The notes beneath the pieces are model-generated. The model was given only the letters and a program-made list of their open reading frames with translations. It ran no database searches and was not told the origin of the DNA. Position numbers and translations under genes: made by a program. Below are positions 12,632 to 25,700 of a stretch of DNA of 64,000 nucleotides, one piece after another. Positions within the stretch are counted from its first letter, which is position 1. Each line of letters begins with the position of its first letter. Origin of the DNA: Sarcocystis neurona (Eukaryota; Apicomplexa; Conoidasida; Eucoccidiorida; Sarcocystidae); the NCBI GenBank assembly GCA_000727475.1, contig KL647297.1, positions 790,180 through 854,179 of the forward strand, in the 5' to 3' direction.

Positions 12632-13759
12632 CACACGGCTGCACAGCGGCCTGATCCGCCGAGTAAATTTGCATGCTTGCAACGTGTCTTTGTGTGCAAA
12701 TTCTCAAACGCACTCAAGTTTTCGGTCTACGCACCTTTCCCCCCCTTCGCATGCCTCCGCTTGTCATCAAACTTCTGGCAACTATTCTGAAGGTTTTATT
12801 TACCTTCGTTGCTCGGTTTCACCGCATCTGTTTCCGTTGTGGGCTCAATCCGCGATCTCCCAGTTGATGCTCGGAAATTGCTGGGTGCCTACTCCAGTTG
12901 ATTCTCTCCGCTTGTCAAGTTTTAAGAGTCTTCCGTCCGAAACACGAGAAATGAGTCGTCGAGGGTGATGGCTACCCCTCTCAAGTTAGGCAGTGGTACA
13001 GACTTTAACATTCTCTCAGATACCGGACAGCGTGTGCATAGCTATGTGCCCGTGCTCGTTTACGTATTGCCGTCTGAAATGGGGCTTTGCGCCCAAACTG
13101 CTCAAAGTGAATGGCTTACGATTCGTCCATACTCCGCGACGATGTTCAGGCTGGCCCATTTCTGCACGAGGTACTCAGCCAGTGTGACTTGAGGGTGGTT
13201 TTTCTTGCAGTCCTGTAGTATGCGCTTCTGTAAGACTTTTCGTTAACATGCCTCACAGGCGCCTTCGGCTTCTGAGGGAACCCGCTTTTACGTTCTTTCG
13301 CTTCTTTGTCTCCGCGTTTGCCAGCGTAGCTCCTTTCACTCTCCTTACTAGGCTGTGACACAAGACTGAAAGCCTCCCACGGTTTTGTCAATGTTTAATC
13401 GACCCGAGCAGCCTTCCAAATCACACTCTTCGTTCCTCCTCTAACCGCTCTACCGCATTCACCTGCCCCTCAGTCTTGCGTCCCACGCACCTCCTACCTG
13501 GTTATTCATGGCAATCTTCTGCCTTATGTCGCGGCGGCCTGCCCTCTCAATTCCAGCCTCACATTTATCTCATTCAGTCTTCTTCAGCTATGTTCTCCTT
13601 GGTGTGTGGTAAGCATAGCGTCCGCTCTTTCCTCGTGACACCGCTTTGTGGTCATCGCAGTAGAACTAGAGCAGTAGTACCGGCACTGCAAGTTATCGTA
13701 GCAATGGTACACGTGGTCGTAGTATATATCAGCCACCTGGGCATTAACGAGGTACGGCT
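12632..13759. other. Gap between the two large genes
   Basis: No ATG-started ORF with protein-like composition is clear. The last 120 bases (about 13640-13757) contain an open, Ser/Gly-rich reading in the same frame as the following gene (SYRSNGTRGRSIYQPPG). A TAA at about 13746 separates it from ATG 13760. It may be 5' UTR or part of an upstream exon joined by a splice I could not place. Confidence 0.35.
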
Positions 13760-16700
13760 ATGTATCCCTTCAAATGGTTTTCAGCTCCACAACAGCCGTC
13801 AGGCCAATTTAGACATCTTTTCGACTATTCCCGCGCTTATATCTACTGCTACCGTCACACTTACTACTTGGTAAGCGGTCCCCTTCCAGTTAAGATGTTC
13901 AGAGTCGTCAGCACCCCGAAATCCCCTTTTTTGACGAAGACGGTAATTGTCACCGCTTCACACAACACAATACCCGCCTTCCACTTTCTCGTTCTTCTAC
14001 TTCCAACTTCCTTCTTTTTTTCTAGACCTTATCCCTTGTATCATGTTCGTACGCGCAAATGCATCTGCGTAGCTTGCCTCTTGCTTTTCTTCGTGTGCTG
14101 TTTTTTGCATTTCAGATCGATCCGCGTTTTCCGCAGTACAGCATCGGCACGCGTCCTATCGTGCTGGGACCCAACGGGCAGCTGTGTCGCCACTCCCTGG
14201 TGGACGTACATGCGCTACCTGATGTGTGGGAGGTACGTTTACGACCTGGGAACACTCGGGACGAGCAAAAGCGCCTGGTGGAGCGCTGCGTGCTTGCTTC
14301 TATAGAAAATAAACCGTTGCAAGTACGGAATGAAACGCTAAAGGCTGCCATCGACGCCGGTGTCATCCTTTGGGCTAATGGGAAGATTATGCTGCTGCCT
14401 CCGCCACCGCCACCTGCATTGGAGGAGGAAGTGCGGCAGGAGAAGCATCAGAAGCAGCACCAAAAGGAGCAACAGGAACGGGAGGCGACTAGAGCCAATA
14501 ATGTTTACGGGAACGGGGAGCTGCAGCAGCAGCAAGCCTCCCCTACGGTTGGGATGTCAAGCAGCAGGGACGACGACTTCTTGGACTTTAGAGATAGTAC
14601 AAGACCCTCCACGCAAGGGAGAGATCCCCAGGGGCAAACGTGTGGTCATGCTGCGCCTTGTTCCTGTCGACAAAGTGTGCCTGAACCTTTTCTGTCTTTG
14701 CAGGGGGAAGATCTCTTCGGCAAGCTTCTACTCCTCAGCAACACTAGCACCAACGCAAGTACGGTGCTGCCTGGAGAGAACGATGATTCTCTTCTGCAGA
14801 GGGGTGACACTGGGGAGAGGAAAACCGTCAATGCAGGTGCAGCACTCACCGGCTGCAGAGGAAGCTCACGCCATCAAGGAAAAAACCTCTCGGACCCGGC
14901 CGCCCTTTCTGCGCTTGCTCAATCCCTGTTTCCTGAGCGCTCCTGCCATGGTGTTGCAGCGGGAAGGGCGGCCGACTCCAGCAGCCACTCACACGTAGAG
15001 GCGCTGCTGGCACAGTCAAGCTGCAGAGGAGTAGAGACGAAAAGCGTTGAAAACCGGCAGGACAGTGATGGTACACAATATCAAATGCATGCGCAGCAAC
15101 ACAGAGAGCATGAAACGAATTATCTTGAATCTTTAGCTGCTGCCATCGCTGCCGTCCCTCCTGGTCTCGATGTCTCAGAGAGAGCAGCAGCATTGAGAGC
15201 AGCGATGCGAGACACACGTCAGCGCCTGCCGCCGGCGCTAGGGCAGACAGCTGCAAAAGACGGAGTCTTAGCGCACCCCTCGCTGGGGCAGACACACCAA
15301 TTGTTGGAAGTCATTGCCTCTGGCTGGAGTCAGCAGCAGAAGCGGCAAGAAGTTGCCGAGGTGGCATTGAAAAAGAAGCAGGAGAAGGACCTCCAACCTG
15401 AAGCAGAGGAAGGGCACGAGCAATGTGCTGACGTAAAGAAATCCATATGCGACTCTGTGTTGCAGCATATGCCGGTAGCGCTGCAGTACTTTCAACAGCT
15501 GCAGCACGCTATGAGTAGCGAACGCTTAGAAAGCGGAACTCCAGGGAGCCCAGCCTCGGCGGAGGCGAGCCTTCTATTGAAGCGTTTGCTTTCCCTGCCT
15601 TCCTGGAGCTCCGATAGGGAAACGTTCGCGCATCCGCACAAACAAAAAAGACAGCAGCAGCAGCCGCAGCAACAGGGGGGAGGCATCGACTGGCACACGC
15701 AGTTGACTTGCGGACGCAGCAGTGGTGCTACATGCGATGCACCCGCAAGCAACTCATCAGGAGGTGCAGTTTCTGCTGCAAGAGGACTGCTTACACTGAG
15801 CCGTAGCAGCGTAGTGGATCTTGCGAAGCTGCTGCAGGGACAGGAAACAAGCGGCGCGCTCAAAGACGCTACGGCAGCTACCTTCGTCCATAGCCTTCAG
15901 GCGGGCGGCCTGTCTCGGGGGGGAGAAGAGTCAGAGGCTGCAGTCCTCAGCAACAGCAGCGGTGTCAACGCGAGCTGCAGCATTAACAATAGTAGCAGCA
16001 ATAACAGCAGCAACAGCAGCAGCTTGTCCAATGGCGCGAGATTTGGAAGAGAAATAGAAGCGGAAGAGAATGTGGGAGACGGAGATGCGGTTTCCCACGG
16101 GGAGCTAAATGGCCCTAGCTGCACGTCACTGTCTTATTCTTGCCCTTTTAGGGCCACGGTGACTCCGGCACGGAATGCGCATCACGAAATCAGCAAATCG
16201 GCGACGGATCACAACGAAGGCGTCGCAGCAGATATGACAGCTCCGGTGAGAGCAGCAGACGCGGTGGGCAACTGGGGAGTATATTTAGGCGACCCTCTTC
16301 TTCCACCTTCGATAGTACGTGAACTCGAAGACTCAAACCCGTTCCCAGAAGAGCTGTCGCGGCGTCAGCAGCTGCTGCACGTGTCTTGCGCTGCAGCCCG
16401 TGAAACAGCAGACACCAATACTTTCAATGAACGGCAGTACGGCATTGGTGCCGCAGTATCAGAGCAGATGCGGTCGCGTGCGGCTCAACAGCAGCAGGTC
16501 GGAAAAAAGGTTTCCCAGCATCAGCGGCTGCCGCCGCAGGATCATCAGCAGACTCCTCCTCAGCGCGGAGACAACGGGCAGCACCCTGTCACTCAGGAGA
16601 TGCTTGACAGGCATGCATTTCAGCTCCTGCGTCCCCGCCCTGACGCCCCCGTCAGCAATATTTACTTGCAGGAATTTCTAACAGGAGACTTGTTGCAGCA

Positions 16701-16890
16701 GTGCAGCTTTAGAAGTAGCTCGTGCTCAGGCTTTTTTGCTCCTGCCGCGGAAGAAGAGGCCGCGTGCAACCTGCTGCAGCAATGTGGAGCTGATGGAGCG
16801 ATCCCGCAGCACCAGGCGAATGTTACGGACAACTACTGTGATTTGCATATGGAGGGACTTAAACAAAATTACAGCTACTCGCAACTGTAG
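13760..16890 (+). CDS. Large Q/S-rich protein with a conserved-looking N-terminal segment, function unknown
   Basis: The model joins 13760-13870 (TTG|GTAAGC donor) to 14116-16890 (TTTGCATTTCAG acceptor). Both sides are phase 0, giving about 961 residues ending at TAG. The first 130 residues are aromatic-rich and ordered-looking: PFKWFSAPQQ, HLFDYSRAYIYCYR, then after the splice IDPRFPQYSIGTRPIVLGP and LPDVWEVRLRP. This part is probably the functional domain. A Pro6 run near residue 131 and a Q/E/K-rich helix (EKHQKQHQKEQQERE) follow. The remaining 800 residues are low complexity with short Q runs and an Asn/Ser tract near residue 660, typical of coccidian repeat-bearing proteins. No signal peptide or membrane span is seen. 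The start is uncertain, because the same frame is open upstream of a single TAA. I do not recognise the family. Confidence 0.6.
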
Positions 16891-19800
16891 TACTGAAAAG
16901 TATTTCTACTGCCTCACAGTAAAGGTCTGGGTGGCAGCAATAGCACTCCGGTGTTTGTAACAAAGATCTGTTAGTTTAAACAAGATTACCGATCGATCAT
17001 GCTGGCCCATGCATGCAAGGCTGCACACGTCTGGCCAGCAGTCTACACACTGGCCTACAGATTCGGCTGCACAACATTTCGAAGTAGCCCGCGCGTCCTG
17101 AAGGCGGACAGCCTTTCCTATTTCGTACGTTGAGAGGTGCATAGAGAGATATGTGCTGAGACGTGCATTCACGTGAGTGAAGCACTTCACATACGACTTC
17201 CGCCGTCAGTCTGCCACAGTGAGAAAGAGGCCCACGCGTCACGTATGTGCAGAGTGGAGCCCAGTGGGATGTGACGTGAAAGTAGGGGAGTAGGTTTTAT
17301 GTGTCCGAAGAGAGACTCTACGTGGCACGTGGCAATATGTGTAAACACTTGTAGCAGTCTGTCTTCTGTGAATTACACCTGCGTAGACAGGCTCTACTGT
17401 AAAAATAATGTCGAGAAACAGTAGGGGGGGAAACGTATGTTCGACACAGTGAGCCAGAAGGGCCTTGGGAGTTTTTTGAGCGCACCACGAAATGCAAGAG
17501 TATAGTGACTTGTTGCGCGTGCATCACTAGTGCGAATGTCTGTGCGTGTCGTTTCACGTATATACACCCAACAAACACGGGCGTAATTAGATACATTTGT
17601 GTCAATATATGATAGACTCATCTATGCGCAAGTGCTCGGCGAGGCAAAGTGTCGCTGCGCGTGCGTGGACCCGTTAGTGTAGACAGCTTAGGAATTGCGT
17701 GATAATCTCAGCTTCATTTTCTGATAGGACAGTGCCTTCCGCTGAAACAAAGAATATAGGATCAGGCGGGATTACCACTAGGAAAGTACGATGGTGAGTG
17801 AGCTTCGACATGTAAACTACGTGCACGTATGCATACATACTAGGTGTGTGTACACTCGTACGTGCGTGCCACTAGAAGTGTTTCTGCGAATTAGTAGTTC
17901 ATATTTGGAGGAGTCTGCGAGAGCGCGCGCCGTAATCGCCGTGGGATGCTTCTCAACGCGGGAAGAGCTTCGGTTCTGCTGTCATTGTGTGACCGCAGCA
18001 AAGTGCTGAAATACACCTTCTTATTCACTTGTTCATCATTTAACTCAAACCTATGAAAATGTACATCCGTATCTTTACGTGAACATAAATTTAAAGTGCA
18101 TCTGGTTTCCTCAATGCATTTGCGTGGTACGTGCTACTTTTCTGTATATATCCTCGAATGTGGCCATAGGCGAAGTGCTCGCCGTTTATAATTAGCGGCA
18201 GTGGATGTCGAAACGGACATCCTGTGAAAAGTAAATGCTCACGAAGGCTCAGACTCGGCGACAGCTACCACGCGTATAGGGGTGGGACATCTTGTGAGGC
18301 AATGTACTGCGAGGACGACTAGGCCTACATAGACAATATGCTCGTGTATGTATGTACGCGTAAAACCCTCGTGAGTACCTCGACACTCGTGTATGTGAGG
18401 CGTATGCATATGTATAAACGAATTCCCTGTGGGACACACTGCGTGTTACCCGTGTCGTGGACCAGCCATCCGGTATTCGAGGAAAGGGGCCAAAAGATTC
18501 TCGCTATGTTTGTCCACTCAAACCTAAAGGGAATGTTTGCCTGCTCGACACTGCAGTAATTAATTGTACTGAATGAACGCGTGCCATAACTTGCAGCCGC
18601 TCTACCAGTCTTACGGAGTGCTACTCCTCCTCTTTTGGAGATTACGCTTTGTGGCCGCCTATCCGCTTCACATGTGTATTGTCGTTTGTGGACTTGTCGA
18701 TATGCAGCTTCCTGCCGTTCGTATGCTTAATTTGCGGTTCTTTTTAAGTCGTTTGTGGTTCAAGAATAATGTGACCTCTTCTCCGTTCGATCTCCTTGCG
18801 GCCGTACGTCTGCAGGTGTAGAACCCTTGTTCTTTCTATTTTGTACCAATTTCTTATGCAGGTTCTGATCCTGGAAGTTAGCTTTGCCGCGATCAGTTCA
18901 CTGTGTACACGATAGCGTCTTGAAGCGACGGAAGGAATCTTTTTGTCTCATTTCCCTCTTGGTGTCGGCGGTGGTGTGTGTGTGGAGCTTAACCTCAGTG
19001 GTGTGGATTTGCCTTCCTCTTTTGGCGCACGTCGAATAGATAAATTACTCAGTCTTTACAAAAGTGACACACAAGCGCAAGTGCTTGTACTGCTCCTGTT
19101 CTCGTTTGCGATAGTGGTGTTCCACGGATGGATTTTTGTCCGAGATAAGCACGAACTGATGCGATTGCGCCTATCCTCTGGTTTCCGCACACTTTACGTT
19201 TCATTTGTGTATGGTGCAGGCTCCTTAGAAGTGGCACTCAAATACAGATACGCCGTGTGTCACTTTAAGGACAATGTTGGGCAGTACAGGAGCTGTGAAG
19301 CATCGCTGTTGGAATCCAGTTTGGTCAAGTTTTGTGGTACGCTGCATTGGTTCGTGATAGTCAACTGTGAGACATTTTCCTCTTGCGACTAACCGGTGTG
19401 TCTGCGTGAGCTCGAAACAGTTTCAGGAGGCGCTTCTTGCTTGACAATTACCTTGCCTCACTGACGTTAAGACTTGTGAGGAGGCTTTCTGTGCGTGAAG
19501 GAAGAGGAATGTTCACTTTTCAGTGTAGGCCAGAATGGCTGTTTGGATGTGGCGTCGTATTGTCCGAGGTGGCGTCGCAGAGAATAGCAGCGCTGCTGAT
19601 ATCAGTTGTCTGTAATAGTCCTTTTCCCCTACATGTCAAAGCGACAAGGGTTGTCTCCAACAGCAACAGAAGTGTACGTAACTCGACACCTTGTATTGGT
19701 ATAGCCTGCAATGAACGACAAAGTACACGAACAAACAGAGGATTTCGACGTTGGCTGCTGAGCACTCTACTTTGGAGATGTGGTGCACTGTGTGACATTT

Positions 19801-20734
19801 TCCCCGGCAGTAGAAAAACGGTATCTTGGGCTTTCATCCATGCTTCCTCACGACCTTGTCTCCCGGTGGAGCAAAGTTGGAACTAACTACGCCGTCTGAC
19901 TGCACAGTAGAGTCCAAGCACCCCACGTTTCGTTTCAGTGAATGTTACCGTGGAGTGTCGAGACCGAATGGAACACACGTAGTTGTAGCAGGTAAGGTTA
20001 CAGGCGGTCACCAAAAAGTGCATAAACCGTATCTATAAGAACCGCTCTTATTTTCTAGCCATAACCTGCCTGTGCTTTGTCAGAGATCGGTCTGCCTCTG
20101 GCTGGGCTGGCGAAGCAGACGAACTTCACCACCTCTGCCACGTATGAACTCCCCGGGATGTTCCCGATTAATATACAATTTTCCTACGCACGCAGGAACG
20201 GTCTGAATGTTGAGGCATAAGGAAAGCAAAGGAAAGGAGGAGGGAGTGCACGTGCACAATGTGAGACCTCGTGATGGTGAATGGCTCAAGATAGGATATG
20301 GATTTGAGAAGAGTGAGGCGTAGGCTGCTGCTTAGAGCACCGAACATAGGACGAAAAAAGGGAGTGAAGACACTGTTCCCCTGCTACGTTATTGTTTACT
20401 TGACATTAACAAGTAAGGGAGGGTCCCATGAAAAAAGTGGCTTTCTGCCGGGCGACGATATCTCGAAAGACACATCTCTTTTGCAGGAAATCAGGCATGC
20501 AGATGGTGTCTACGAAGGCGGTAGGCGGACAAATATCGCCAACCTTCTTCTGCATTGATTACTGTGGAATCGAGAGTCTTGCTAGAGCGTGTCTGAGGAC
20601 TGAAAATGGACAATTCTTCTGGGAGTCAGCAAGGCGTGAAGAAGCGGACGCAGACAGAAGGGTGGGAGGCAGTGGGCACGCAGAAGGAAAGATGAGGCCG
20701 CATGAGTGTTCCAGGTGGAAAACAGTAGAGCAAA
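16891..20734. other. Gene-poor stretch
   Basis: ORFs up to 149 codons exist (for example 18943-19392 and 19437-19886, plus strand), but they lack ATG starts in a good context, recognisable domains or convincing splice sites. The sequence is unique and weakly AT-rich. I see nothing in it that I can annotate with support. Confidence 0.45.
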
Positions 20735-22742
20735 ATGATGTGCCGCAGAGAGCTCAAAAGAGCAGTTTCCAACCCTGACAATGTTCCTGTCTGGGGTGAC
20801 TGCGGCCCTTTTCACACGTCCCTATACAAAGACCCGCTTGCGACGACAGCGACAGCGTCAAGATCTGATCTTGCGAGATTGATTCGCGCAGGGAGTGCTG
20901 CAACCACAACGCAACATTCATTGTATGTGAAGCTGTTAACGCTACGTATAGAGCTGCTCTATTCTCAGCAGTGGATTTTCGGCAGTGTTCAAGGTCACGT
21001 TCTCCGCACGGAAGACGACCGTAAGAACGGGTGCACTCCAAGCTTCCACCTGCCCGTCAGCGAAGACGCGTAACACGCGCTCAATCGTTGGCACAACCAA
21101 GACGTATCAAGCCGTCTTCAGTATCGTCGGCCGAGGCAGAATACTATCTGCGCAACTCCGTCGTCCACGTAATGACGCTACTGACTCTTGATGGTGCTTT
21201 ACAGCGCTCGAAGTTCTGTCTAATTCATGAGCTTGCGTAATGACACTGCTCCTTTCCCAGAAGGAAACGTACGGTGCTTATTTGCCACCAGGCAACCTCT
21301 GGCGTTCTACCGGAGAGAAGTCCTGCACCTGTACGCTATTCTTCCATACGACGGCATGTGTAGAGTCACTCGACAGAACACCTTCGCTACGTCAGGCTGG
21401 TGGGGCTCTTTTGTTTCAGACAAGCAGAGATGCGTTGAGCTCTCCTCTGTGCCGCACTACTACAATGCATTCTGTACCGACTCAGGCAGCACCCCCTGCA
21501 GTTCAGGTCACGGAGGAGCACCTAGGAGACGCTCGCTGATTCACCAGTGCGGCGGTTGCCAACCTAACCCATATGTCAACACCACCCCTGCCGGCAAGTG
21601 TCTTGAAACATGCTTGTTGGCTTCCGATGAGGAGCCTTCAAAGAGCGTGGTAGTTCCAAGAAGTGCTGGCTGCAGGCACTGCGTGCAAGGACTAGCAGGC
21701 ATCATCGTCATACCGAAATGTACTGAAGGACCCCCGCTGAACTGGAACTTCCCATCTGGAGAATCGCAACACCCACGCGTATGTACATCAGGCGGGTTGC
21801 CTTACCTCACCTGCGCATAAGCGCTTCCCTTTTCAAGTGAAAATGCAACAATCTCACATCCTCACTGCAGGTGCTGCAGGGCACATTTTATAGCTCACGA
21901 TCTGGCTATTAGTGTACGAGGGAACGTCTTCAGCGACGCTGTCGCCTGCGCCACGGCTGCGAACGAACTGGATAAGCACTCTGAAAGAATTCTGCTTCCC
22001 GCGTGATTTTTACAGTGAACGGCCGCGCACCCGGCGAAGACGTCCCATATCTCTTCACAGATCTAGACATCTCAGTAGTTATGAGAGAGCATAAGAGCCC
22101 GTACCCGACCACAAATGCTTTCGGTGCATTTTTTCTTTTTAAGCCGGATGCGTGTAATGTGGCTGACACGCTGTCGTAGGCTTTCTGGACGTGGTCAGGA
22201 AGTACTCTGCCGGAAACCCGAGAGCCCGAAGCACCGGTTTAACTTGGCCTGGCTGAGTAGACCCCTGCGAGCATTTCTTGGAGAAACAATTCGGCGCTCT
22301 TGCACTCTAGGTAGAAATTGGCGTGCCTATCTGCGAAGCGTTTTACTGCAGGATGCCTTCCAGTCTTACCACAGTCACCCCGTGGCGTCACATGGTTTCC
22401 ATCACCACGTACCTCTGTGAACGCGTCGTTGTAAAAAGACGCAATTACGTTCTTGGCCTATCGGGAACATCTCTTCTACTCTTCTCAGCCACACAAATTC
22501 GGGGGCCATCGCCTGATGGAGGCACTCAGACTTGCACTTACCAGTCTTTCTGGGGCTTAGAGGCACGACTCGGAGAAGAGATGACACCGACGTCCCTTTT
22601 TTCAGTGCAGGGCGATCCTCACTCAAGTACACAAGACAGCCAAGAGGTCACAATCGTAGGAACTACAAATCTTATTTTAACGGTGGCGACGGTGGGCTCT
22701 GTTGACAAGCCCTTTAGTATACCGTACGATTATGAACGTTAA
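20735..22742 (+). pseudogene. Degenerate or unresolved Cys-rich coding region
   Basis: An ATG in A-rich context (CAAAATGATG) opens a 112-codon frame. The same frame stays largely open to about 22005, far fewer stops than chance. A GTAAGA donor at 21021 and a CCTTTCCCAG acceptor at 21260 are both phase 1 and would remove one group of stops. The second segment (21261-21820) is rich in Cys and aromatics (QCGGCQPNPYVNTTPAGKC). A TAA at 21818 interrupts it, yet the frame resumes with protein-like sequence (HDLAISVRGNVFSDAVAC). Near 22005-22010 the coherent reading shifts by one base (VPYLFTDLDISVVMREHK) with no room for an intron, and appears to shift again near 22178. The last stretch, 22323-22742, is a 139-codon open frame. 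This fits a decayed gene, or an active one with assembly errors or introns I could not resolve. No family is recognised. Confidence 0.3.
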
Positions 22743-25700
22743 AAATGTTTGCAGACTTAACTAACTGCCCTTCTAGTACACATCTTCACCTCAAACTTCT
22801 CCTGACATTTTATGATTGTCGCTGCGCTCACCCCAACGGGATACTCGGATGCCGACAACACGGAGCAACTTAACGTGTCCCACCGGCGGTACTGCTCCGC
22901 AGACAGTTTGCGGGAGCCGTGGAGTATGGCAACAGCTGCTTTGTCCACGTACAGTACGCGCGATCGAGTGCGAAGATGTGCAGTTGCACCCGCGTACAGG
23001 TTTCTGTCGATTCGCACGTGCTTCGGGTCACCTCTACCTCTACGTGGGCGGAATACCGCCGAGTCGGGTCTGCTGACAGGGGGTCCGTTTGCCGGGGAGA
23101 TAGTCCGGGCACAAGTTGTAGCAGACAACCAACAGCACGTTCTCATTCTAAAGTACTTTTCATCCCATGTAAGGGCATCTCTGGATCGTTTGAGGTTTCG
23201 ACTAGTCTCCCTGTGGAGCATATATCTGGTGCTCTGGTTTAGATTTCGTCGTCCGTCCCTTAGTTAGAAGTGAAGTCGTCTGCTGCGCTGTCGGATCCCC
23301 TGTTGCAACGCTCCTGGGGAACGTGCTAGTAAAGTGCCTTAGTTGTGAGACTCGGTACAACTGCACTGCCTTGAAATTACGCAGATCGTATGCTTATTCG
23401 TGAAAAGAAGTGGTAGTGTCTGAATTTGCGTCCTTCAGCATGTTCTTGCATATGCAGTATGGTGTGTCCAAAAATCCTATCCACCGCACACAGAGACGAA
23501 TTCGGTCGCTTCGTAGGCCTTCACGCATCTGCACGATTTGTTGAGCAAGAGGAACAACTGAGCCTGCCCTAAAGGGGCAGCTTAGAACCCTCAGTAGGCG
23601 TCTGGAGTGTTTTAGTTGTCGTGCAACCATAGGACTGGTCGACCACGACGTCCACCGTCGGGACTATCAAGTGTGGGCCGAAGGTGGATGAATCCAAAAA
23701 ACCTACAACGCTGAAAGCTATAAACCTCGATGTCGACGGGTCGACTGTAAAGCTTTGGCTCCATCGATGTATACGTCTGTCAGCGTGACGCTGTCACATA
23801 GAACCGTGGTGGAACGATGTGAAGACGCGTTCGTCCTCCGTTTGTGCAGCCAGAGCTGTCAGGCGATGGCGTGGTGTTGCCCAGGTGAAACACGCGAAGT
23901 GGCGTTTCCGTCTGTTACTTTGTGCGACGTCTGCAGTGTGGAAGAGGAAAGGTGGGGTACCGAGTAGATGAGGTAGCATGGAGCACACAGTGGAAGAGGA
24001 AAGGTTGCGAATGTTGTACGACCTTGTCACAAGGTGCTTCCTTGTTTAAGGTTGCGAGCTTTAGCACCTTTTCCACGGAGCCACTAGCTGCGGGAGTGAG
24101 CGGTGCTGACAGGCAGGCGGGACCGAAAGACGGCACCGTAGTGCGGGAAGTGCTTGCTGTTGTCCTGCTGCAGCCCGCTTGTTTCTGTGAAGGAAATATG
24201 ACAGTGTAAATATTGACTCTTGGAGTTCATGCTCCGTGTTTCTTTTGTTCGTTAAGATCAAGGAGCTGTACCAGAAGCTTGAACCCGGCACACATATGCA
24301 GGGCTCCGTCGCCGATGTATCCCCCAGACGGTGCTCTTTTTTTCTATATCGGTCGATTTAACGAACAAACCGTTTCGTATCGCAGCAACACTTCACCTTC
24401 TCTGTAGCCGCGGCCCGCCGCACCACCAGGAGTCGGCGGTTTAAGTGTGCGTCAGCTCCGTTTATAGTTGAACTCGTGGAAAAGTAGTCCCCTCTCCTCG
24501 TGCGTCCGGGCACGTCTCACCGGTATCTCTCGTGCGCGCCAAGGCTCCACTCATCATATCCAACACCTAACCGTGCACACATTTGTCAATAACCTGAAGA
24601 GAAAAAAGAACACTGCATGAGGCTAAGTTGCTTGAGTGCTCCGCGCGGTGTACCAGGTGCAGGAACACTGTAGAATTGTGTTGCACGCATTTTGCTCTGA
24701 ATAAGCGCTGCCCTTCCGAACAGACTGACGAGTGAGACGCGGGGCAAGGGGGCACACGAGCACACGAGCAAGTGACTACCGTTGGCAGCACAAGGTGACA
24801 GCAGCAACTGAGCGCATTGGAAGTATGTGACGAGTGGCAGAGTAACACAACATTGGATGCCCAGCGCCACGCGAGCACGTAGGGGTCACAAGACTGCAGA
24901 CCTACAGCAAAATGAAGGCTGCACATCACGGCGCATCTTCCGCATGCTACAATACGGAAGTCACTATTCTGAAGATGAGCTTTGGGTTCATGTGCCCTTG
25001 CTGTAGCGTCAGACGCTTCAGGAAGTCACAGGGTACCCCTGTACTGCAGACATCTTATTGAAGAATCCTGTTGTATTATTCTGCGTACACAGCTTCGTGT
25101 TTACCACTTCCTGTTCTAAACACCTGATGGTGATATGTTAATGTAATGTCCACCCTTCGAAGACGACACGTACGATATGACCTGCCCTTACGACTTGCTC
25201 GGTTTTGGAGTTGCAAGCACAAACTACGGTTCTCTGCATAAAAGGTCATCATCCAGCTTTTCAAAGGCATCATTACGGAGCTGAGAGTTCCTCCACAGGG
25301 TGTGCGGCTTGCATGCGCCTACACGGCCGCGTCGAAGCAAGCACCCGAATTCGGTTCAATTTCTGTGTACGTCTGACATGCGTACATCTAAGGGGTGTAG
25401 TACACTCCCGGACGGTCCGTCGTAGCGGGACATGGAGCAAGAAATCAGTAACTGTTCAGCGCAAGCGGCTGCGCACGAGTGCATGTTATTGAAAAAGAAT
25501 TTCCAGTTCGGCCGAGGCGGGGGAAAACTCTTTATTTCTCGACGCCTACTGTAGCCAGGGTTCCTTTAAGCCCGCCACCATTGAAACGACTGACCGAGTC
25601 GGAGAACTGAGGGGCTTTTTGCTGGCTGCAAACTTCTGTCGTACGTCATACAGACGTCCCTTGCACGACAGCAAATTGTGTGCTGTAACACATCTATGTT

